DNA from: an uncultured Spirochaetaceae bacterium
GTDB lineage: Bacteria; Spirochaetota; Spirochaetia; Treponematales; Treponemataceae
Assembly (NCBI GenBank): GCA_902772605.1
Contig: CACYBG010000250.1
Coordinates: 1 to 9,186 of the forward strand
Reading direction: 5' to 3'
DNA length: 9,186 bases
Under the pieces are notes generated by a model. The model had not been told where the DNA came from. It ran no database searches and saw only the letters and a program-made list of their open reading frames with translations. Shown here one piece after another: positions 4,842 through 9,186 of this stretch. A program made the position numbers and the translations under genes. Every line of letters starts with the position of its first letter. The first letter of the stretch is position 1.

Positions 4842-7550
4842 ATGATGTTTAGGCGTGCAAGATTAAAGAACGTTTTCAGGACAATCACCGGCTCCTTGAA
4901 TCGCTTTTTTGCAGTTTCCGCAATCGTTGCCCTGGGAGCAGGATTTTTAGGCGGGCTTGAAGCGACCAGTCCCGACATGAATGCAGCTGCAGATTCATAT
5001 ATGGATGAATACGACTGGTATGATCTGGATGTCGTAAATCAGCTTGGATTCGATGCAGAAGAAATCGATGCGATAAAAAAAATCGAAGGCGTTGAAAAGA
5101 TTCTTCCGGCGACCGTAGACGACGACGTTTTCCTGGACTCCGACAGAAAAAGGCTAACCATCCGTATTTTCGGAATGCTTCCTGAAAAAGGCGAACCGGA
5201 AATCAACAGGTTCAAACTTAAGCAGGGAACATATCCGAAAAACTCAGGCGAATGTCTCGTTCAGATGGCAGGACTTTACAGTGCATCGCTTCCGAATGTA
5301 GGAGACGTTCTGACACTGCTTGATGGACGGAGCGGAAAATACGGTTCGGAAAAACTTACGGTTTCAGGAATCGTTCAGGGACCAATGTTTTTCAGTGCGG
5401 AAATGGAGCCGAGTGCAAAGGGAGCCGGTTCACTGGACCTGGCTCTTTACGTTCATCCTGATTTTTTTTACGAGGCCGAATGCAATCACGTTTATCTGAC
5501 GGTTAAGGGTGCAAGGGAATTGGATACCTGGGAAAGCGGATACCGAAATCTTGTTGACTCAGTGTCGCATGAAATCGAATCTTCGTTGAAGGAAAAAGTT
5601 CTTGCACGTTTTGATTCCATTGGGGAAGGGCTTGGACAGATCGATGAAATCTTCAGCGAAGCGTCGCGTGCCGATGAAAAGCTTATTGAAGCCGAATCAT
5701 CTGCAATTGAAAAACATGAACGCGTCATTGACATTCTGACAGGTAGCGGTGCTGAAAAAAATTTGACCGATGCACTGAAAGCCGATGTCTGGAAATCAGG
5801 ATTAAAATACAGGACCGATTTTTCAAATGCTTCAAAATCGATTTCGGATGCATTCGAAAAACTGGGATCGTTCAGGGAAAACGTTTTTTCGGTTGAAGAC
5901 AGAAGGCAGAGTACAGGCTATTCAAGCTACAGGGAAAACATCGAAAAGATATCTTCCCTCAGCAAGGTTTTTCCGGTCTTCTTTTTCTTCATTGCACTAC
6001 TTGTAGCACTGACGACCATGACAAGGCTCGTTGAAGAAAAGAGGACTGAAATCGGTACCCTTAAATCGCTCGGTTTTTCCGGATTCCAGCTTTTGGGACA
6101 GTACCTTTCATATGCATTCCTTTCGAACATACTTGGATGTGCCGTCGGACTGGCAATCGGATTCAAGCTCTTTCCTGCGTCAGTGACTTTTTCATACGGC
6201 ATGATGTATACGGTTCCGCTTGGAAAACTTCCGTTCCGCTGGGAGATAGCAGTGCCCGTAAGTTCGATTGCAGTCGGAGTGATACTGTTTGCAACTGCAA
6301 TTGCATGCGTGCCGGAAACAATCGCGCGACCTGCCGTATTGATGTCTCCAAAAGCCCCAGCACCCGGAAAAAGGGTGTTGCTTGAACGCATCGGTTTCAT
6401 CTGGAAACGACTGAGTTTTTCACGGAAGGTAACGGTCAGGAACATGTTCAGATATAAGAAACGTCTTTGGATGACACTTGCAGGAGTTGCTGGATGTTCA
6501 GCTCTTCTTGTCGCAGGATTCGGCCTAAGGAATTCGCTTCAGGACATTCTTGCGGTCCAATACGACGAGCTTTCAATCTACAACGTTTCACTGCTTCTGA
6601 ATGACGATTCCGCATTTGAAAACGATGCAATCATAAAGAAAATGCTTTCGGATGAAAAAATTGTTTCCGACTGGATGAAGGTTTCCGGTGAAAACGTAAA
6701 AATCAGTAAGGGAGAAAAAGAACTTGCCATGACGCTTTATGTTCCAGCTGATGAAAACCGAATCGATTCGTTCATGGTGCTGCGTACAAGAAAGGGACAT
6801 GATGAAATCAGGCTGGATGACGACGGAGTTGTCATTACCGAAAAACAGTGCGAAGTCCTTGGAGTAAAGGCGGGCGATGAAATCAAAATTGAAAACGGAA
6901 GCGGATTTTCCACAAGCGTCAGGATTTCCGGAATCACCGAATGTTACATGTACGGTATCGTTTACATGACCGATGGACTCTATCGGAAAGTTTTCGGAAA
7001 GGCTCCCGTATTCAATGCCGCATTATGCAATTTCCAGGATGAAGCGAACAATCAGGAAACGGTATCGTCTCTCATGGAAAGTCCGAGCGTAATTTATGCC
7101 ATGTGGATAGACAGCCTTCTTTCAAGTGCAAGGAAAAACATTGCGGCAATCAACGTGGTGGTATTCGTCATCATCATGACATCGGGACTGCTTTCGGTCA
7201 TCGTGCTTTACAATCTTACCAACATAAACATATGTGAAAGGAAAAGGGAGATTGCAACCCTCATGGTATTGGGATATACGGAAAAGGAATCGAGGAAATA
7301 CATTTTCCGTGAGATAAACGTGCTCACCGTAATAGGCACCCTGATAGGACTTCTGTTCGGAGGACCGCTTCATTCGCTTGTCGTTCATGCAATCGAGGTC
7401 GACGTAATCATGTGGGGACGCTCCGTTCATCCTTCGTCATACTTTTTTGCCGTGGGTGCTTCAATCATGTTCATGCTTTTCGTAAACCTGATTATGAGAA
7501 AATCCCTCGTTAAAATCGACATGGTGGAATCGCTGAAGGCAAAGGACTGA
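4842..7550 (+). CDS. FtsX-type ABC permease with two FtsX domains
   Basis: 902-residue inner-membrane partner of the preceding ATPase. Predicted layout: TM1 about 22-39; a large extracytoplasmic domain to about 375 with a helical, charged stretch around 225-340; TM2-4 at about 376-393, 421-440 and 468-489; a linker; TM5 about 541-560; a second extracytoplasmic domain; and TM6-8 at about 770-790, 825-841 and 866-885. Each half carries the FtsX cytoplasmic motif after its second helix: E-E-K-R-T-E-I-G-T-L-K-S-L-G at 398-411 and E-R-K-R-E-I-A-T-L-M-V-L-G at 799-811. The opening (A-L-G-A-G-F-L-G-G) and the linker (K-R-V-L-L-E-R-I) recall, from memory, a family common in Firmicutes whose members often exceed 1,000 residues with a longer coiled coil. 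AGGT overlapping the ATPase stop is spaced 4 nt from the ATG at 4842 and 7 nt from the ATG at 4845; the second may be the real start. Substrate unknown. Confidence 0.9.
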   Translation: MMFRRARLKNVFRTITGSLNRFFAVSAIVALGAGFLGGLEATSPDMNAAADSYMDEYDWYDLDVVNQLGFDAEEIDAIKKIEGVEKILPATVDDDVFLDSDRKRLTIRIFGMLPEKGEPEINRFKLKQGTYPKNSGECLVQMAGLYSASLPNVGDVLTLLDGRSGKYGSEKLTVSGIVQGPMFFSAEMEPSAKGAGSLDLALYVHPDFFYEAECNHVYLTVKGARELDTWESGYRNLVDSVSHEIESSLKEKVLARFDSIGEGLGQIDEIFSEASRADEKLIEAESSAIEKHERVIDILTGSGAEKNLTDALKADVWKSGLKYRTDFSNASKSISDAFEKLGSFRENVFSVEDRRQSTGYSSYRENIEKISSLSKVFPVFFFFIALLVALTTMTRLVEEKRTEIGTLKSLGFSGFQLLGQYLSYAFLSNILGCAVGLAIGFKLFPASVTFSYGMMYTVPLGKLPFRWEIAVPVSSIAVGVILFATAIACVPETIARPAVLMSPKAPAPGKRVLLERIGFIWKRLSFSRKVTVRNMFRYKKRLWMTLAGVAGCSALLVAGFGLRNSLQDILAVQYDELSIYNVSLLLNDDSAFENDAIIKKMLSDEKIVSDWMKVSGENVKISKGEKELAMTLYVPADENRIDSFMVLRTRKGHDEIRLDDDGVVITEKQCEVLGVKAGDEIKIENGSGFSTSVRISGITECYMYGIVYMTDGLYRKVFGKAPVFNAALCNFQDEANNQETVSSLMESPSVIYAMWIDSLLSSARKNIAAINVVVFVIIMTSGLLSVIVLYNLTNINICERKREIATLMVLGYTEKESRKYIFREINVLTVIGTLIGLLFGGPLHSLVVHAIEVDVIMWGRSVHPSSYFFAVGASIMFMLFVNLIMRKSLVKIDMVESLKAKD

Positions 7551-7583
7551 TTCGTACGTCCATATTTTTTCGACTGCCGTTAC

Positions 7584-7613
7584 TTGACAGAATGACTCAC
7601 ATTCAAAGATAAT
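7584..7613 (+). promoter_or_regulatory. Strong sigma-70 promoter of lipoprotein gene
   Basis: Perfect -35 TTGACA (7584-7589), an 18-bp spacer, and -10 GATAAT (7608-7613, 5 of 6). Predicted start near 7620. The spacer holds an inverted repeat, GAATG (7590-7594) and CATTC (7600-7604), separated by 5 bp, which is a possible operator. Confidence 0.75.
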
Positions 7614-7615
7614 GT

Positions 7616-7642
7616 AACTGTTCGATAATCCAATCGACAGTT
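7616..7642 (+). promoter_or_regulatory. 5' leader hairpin of lipoprotein mRNA
   Basis: AACTGTTCGAT (7616-7626) pairs with ATCGACAGTT (7633-7642): ten pairs with one bulged T and a 6-nt loop. It begins within a few nt of the predicted transcription start. There is no T-run immediately after it, so it is more likely an mRNA-stabilising 5' stem, a protein-binding site or a DNA operator than a terminator. Confidence 0.6.
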
Positions 7643-7674
7643 CCCTAAATTATTTTCATTTCAATTTTTTGATT

Positions 7675-7680
7675 TGGAGG
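7675..7680 (+). promoter_or_regulatory. Ribosome-binding site of lipoprotein gene
   Basis: TGGAGG with a 7-nt spacer to the ATG at 7688. It is the strongest site in the window and fixes the start. Confidence 0.85.
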
Positions 7681-7687
7681 ATTTTTC

Positions 7688-8548
7688 ATGAAGAGATGTT
7701 TTTCAGTGTTTATCTGCATTTCGCTTGTTGTCCTTGGACTGACCGGATGTCCTGAAAAAAAAGAGTCGGCTCAGGCTCCAGAAAACAAGGCGGCGCAGGC
7801 AAATGAATCGTCTGCCGTTACTGCTGAACCGGCCGTAGAAAATGCAAAGGCTGATGAAGTTCCGGAAAAGGAAGTTGAGACTATCGTAAAGGTCGAAAAG
7901 GAAATCATTGTCGATAAGTACGATGAAATCGATCTTGCAAACATGCAGGTTCATCCGCTTCAGTTTTTCCCGAATGAAAAGGAGATGTATCCTTACGGCA
8001 CAGGAAGGGAAAATCCGCTTTTCTACTGCATCGGTTTTTCAAAGGACGGAAAGATGGCCTACTATATCGTCAACTATAACGATGGAAAGGGAAGCACCGA
8101 CCACATAGTCTGCATTCAGGACCTTGTAACCGACGAAATGCTTTGGAGGACTTCGACCGAAGACAGCGGTCCCGACGCAAGTTTCATAAAGAAATGCAAG
8201 GAATACAACATTGAATACGTAAAGACGAAATTCGAAAAGCTTCCGATAAAAATCAACGGAAATGAATACGATGCATCGGTTAAATTCGCCGAACGCAAGA
8301 CCGATCCGGAAGTCGATATGTTCCCTAAGGCCGATTACATAGTTTCTGCAATAAAGAACGGTTCAAAGAAAAAGGTTCTGGCAAAAGTTGAAGACGTATA
8401 TTCGTACCGTACCGTAGTCTGTGGAATCATCAAGAATCCTTACGAAAACAGGGTGGCGGTAATCATCGGAAACCAGGAACCGATTTTTGAAGGTGCGCAG
8501 TACAATTTCTATGTATACGGCTGCGACCTGGACAGCAATTTCAACTGA
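7688..8548 (+). CDS. Uncharacterised lipoprotein
   Basis: 286 residues, not recognised by family. Residues 1-20 form a type II signal peptide and L18-T-G-C21 is a good lipobox, so the mature protein should be lipidated at C21 and anchored in the inner or outer membrane. Residues 22 to about 75 are low-complexity, rich in Ala, Glu, Lys and Pro with a repetitive V-E-K-E character, and look like a flexible tether. The folded part, from about 80 to 286, contains Y-C-I-G-F-S-K-D-G-K-M and later strand-rich segments such as V-V-C-G-I-I-K-N-P and R-V-A-V-I-I-G-N. The F-S-x-D-G-K pattern is seen in beta-propeller blades, but too few repeats are visible to claim that fold. It has its own promoter, leader and terminator, so it is probably independent of the exporter genes upstream. 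No function is assigned. Confidence 0.85.
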   Translation: MKRCFSVFICISLVVLGLTGCPEKKESAQAPENKAAQANESSAVTAEPAVENAKADEVPEKEVETIVKVEKEIIVDKYDEIDLANMQVHPLQFFPNEKEMYPYGTGRENPLFYCIGFSKDGKMAYYIVNYNDGKGSTDHIVCIQDLVTDEMLWRTSTEDSGPDASFIKKCKEYNIEYVKTKFEKLPIKINGNEYDASVKFAERKTDPEVDMFPKADYIVSAIKNGSKKKVLAKVEDVYSYRTVVCGIIKNPYENRVAVIIGNQEPIFEGAQYNFYVYGCDLDSNFN

Positions 8549-8568
8549 TTTTAACAGTGCTGATTTTT

Positions 8569-8609
8569 AAGCGGATGATTTCCAAAACGGGTCGTCCGCT
8601 TATTTTTTT
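8569..8609 (+). terminator. Rho-independent terminator of lipoprotein gene
   Basis: AAGCGGATGA (8569-8578) pairs fully with TCGTCCGCTT (8592-8601), including one G-U pair, with a 13-nt loop. After one A comes a run of seven T (8603-8609). On the minus strand the stem is followed by A-rich sequence, so it should not efficiently terminate the convergent amidohydrolase. Confidence 0.9.
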
Positions 8610-8634
8610 GAAAGACAAAATATTTCTGAACAGC

Positions 8635-9186
8635 TTACGAAAGTCCGTCCAAAAGTTTCATTGCATTTCCGTAAAGGATTGCATCCATCTGTTCACGGCT
8701 CAGACCAAGTGCATTAAGGCGTTCAAGTTCCTCTCCGAAATCCCACATCGGGAAATCGGAACCGAACAGGAATTTTTCATATCCGTGTGCGTCTATCATT
8801 TGACGGGCTTTTTCCGCCGGGAGTTTCCAAAGGGTGCTGGACGTATCGAAATAAATGTTCTTTCCGACAAGATATTCCATCGAATTTTCCCATTCCGTAT
8901 ATCCTCCGAAATGAGCGGCAACAACCTTCATGTCGGGATGTTTCTGAATCAGGTTAAGGAAACGCTTCGGACTTGAAAAATCATAACGGCTGTCTCCTGC
9001 GTGAAAAAGTATGGCCATGTTCAGCTCCTCGATTTTCCGATAGATTCCGTCCATAATCGGGTCGTCAACCTGAAAGCGCTGGAAATCGGGATGAAGCTTT
9101 ATGCCCTTGCATCCTTCGGACTTGATTCTTTCAAGTTCGGCTTCATAGTTTTCATAATCCGGATGCATGGTTCCAAATCCGATGAA
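8635..9186 (-). CDS. Amidohydrolase-2 family metal-dependent hydrolase, C-terminal part
   Basis: 183 residues are visible; the reading frame is open to the right edge, so the N-terminus is missing. The Met at 9168 is internal, since in-frame codons upstream read F-I-G-F-G-T-M-H-P, part of the barrel. Numbered from the edge, motifs of the TIM-barrel amidohydrolase superfamily appear in order: G-I-K-L-H-P-D-F-Q at 28-36, a metal-site His in F-H62-A-G, a second in A-A-H92-F-G-G, and the catalytic Asp in F-G-S-D144-F-P. The chain ends shortly after the last barrel helix, at G-N-A-M-K-L-L, as expected for this family. The N-terminal H-x-H metal motif would lie outside the window. Relatives include decarboxylases such as ACMSD and various hydrolases, so the substrate cannot be named. 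It converges on the lipoprotein gene. Confidence 0.85.
   Translation of the reverse strand, partial: FIGFGTMHPDYENYEAELERIKSEGCKGIKLHPDFQRFQVDDPIMDGIYRKIEELNMAILFHAGDSRYDFSSPKRFLNLIQKHPDMKVVAAHFGGYTEWENSMEYLVGKNIYFDTSSTLWKLPAEKARQMIDAHGYEKFLFGSDFPMWDFGEELERLNALGLSREQMDAILYGNAMKLLDGLS

Noticed and set aside
5927..6445. 172-codon minus-strand frame
   Set aside because: Antisense to the FtsX permease, whose coding is unambiguous; no ribosome-binding site or family signature.
8557..8976. 139-codon plus-strand frame after the lipoprotein
   Set aside because: Antisense to the amidohydrolase, and it begins inside the lipoprotein terminator.
9166..9168. Met codon as the true start of the amidohydrolase
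   Set aside because: In-frame sequence continues to the window edge with residues that fit the barrel, no ribosome-binding site precedes it, and the family needs an N-terminal metal motif that is absent here.
1..9186. CRISPR array, tRNA, rRNA, insertion sequence or defence system
   Set aside because: No regularly spaced repeats, cloverleaf-like sequence, transposase motifs or known defence-gene signatures were seen on either strand.

Overview
The window looks like a chromosomal segment of a host-associated spirochete, most likely a Treponema from gut or rumen. This is an inference from three things: a signal-peptide protein ending in a terminal-Phe beta-barrel signature, a lipoprotein with an L-T-G-C lipobox, and the general style of the proteins. 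No rRNA, tRNA, CRISPR array, insertion sequence or prophage gene is visible. The segment reads as an ordinary housekeeping and cell-envelope region rather than a mobile island.

Layout, left to right. (1) Positions 1-296, minus strand: the first 98 residues of an SbcD/Mre11-type DNA repair nuclease, cut by the window edge. (2) Positions 297-666: an AT-rich divergent intergenic region with A/T tracts and a weak hairpin. (3) Positions 667-1830, plus: a complete PLP-dependent ornithine decarboxylase, the entry enzyme to putrescine. (4) Positions 1838-1927: two consecutive hairpins. The second is a rho-independent terminator that can serve both this gene and the convergent outer-membrane gene. (5) Positions 1945-2898, minus: a putative outer-membrane beta-barrel protein, with a 12-bp tandem duplication over its ribosome-binding region.

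(6) Positions 3051-7550, plus: a tight three-gene run of a secreted class-3-type lipase, an ABC ATPase (MacB/LolD type) and a 902-residue FtsX-type permease. The gaps are 3 and 6 bp, and each downstream ribosome-binding site overlaps the preceding stop codon. The ATPase and permease together form one ABC exporter or mechanotransmitter. The lipase is probably made with it and may use or affect the same envelope substrate, but the sequence does not prove this. A promoter-like sequence sits so close to the lipase ATG that its mRNA may be leaderless.

(7) Positions 7584-8609, plus: a monocistronic unit with a near-consensus sigma-70 promoter, a strong hairpin at the predicted mRNA 5' end, an uncharacterised lipoprotein and a clear terminator. 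(8) Positions 8635-9186, minus: the C-terminal part of an amidohydrolase-2 family TIM-barrel hydrolase, cut by the right edge.

I found no convincing wholly new system. The best leads are the lipase-exporter operon, the predicted leaderless start, the duplicated ribosome-binding segment of the surface protein, and the promoter and leader structure of the orphan lipoprotein.
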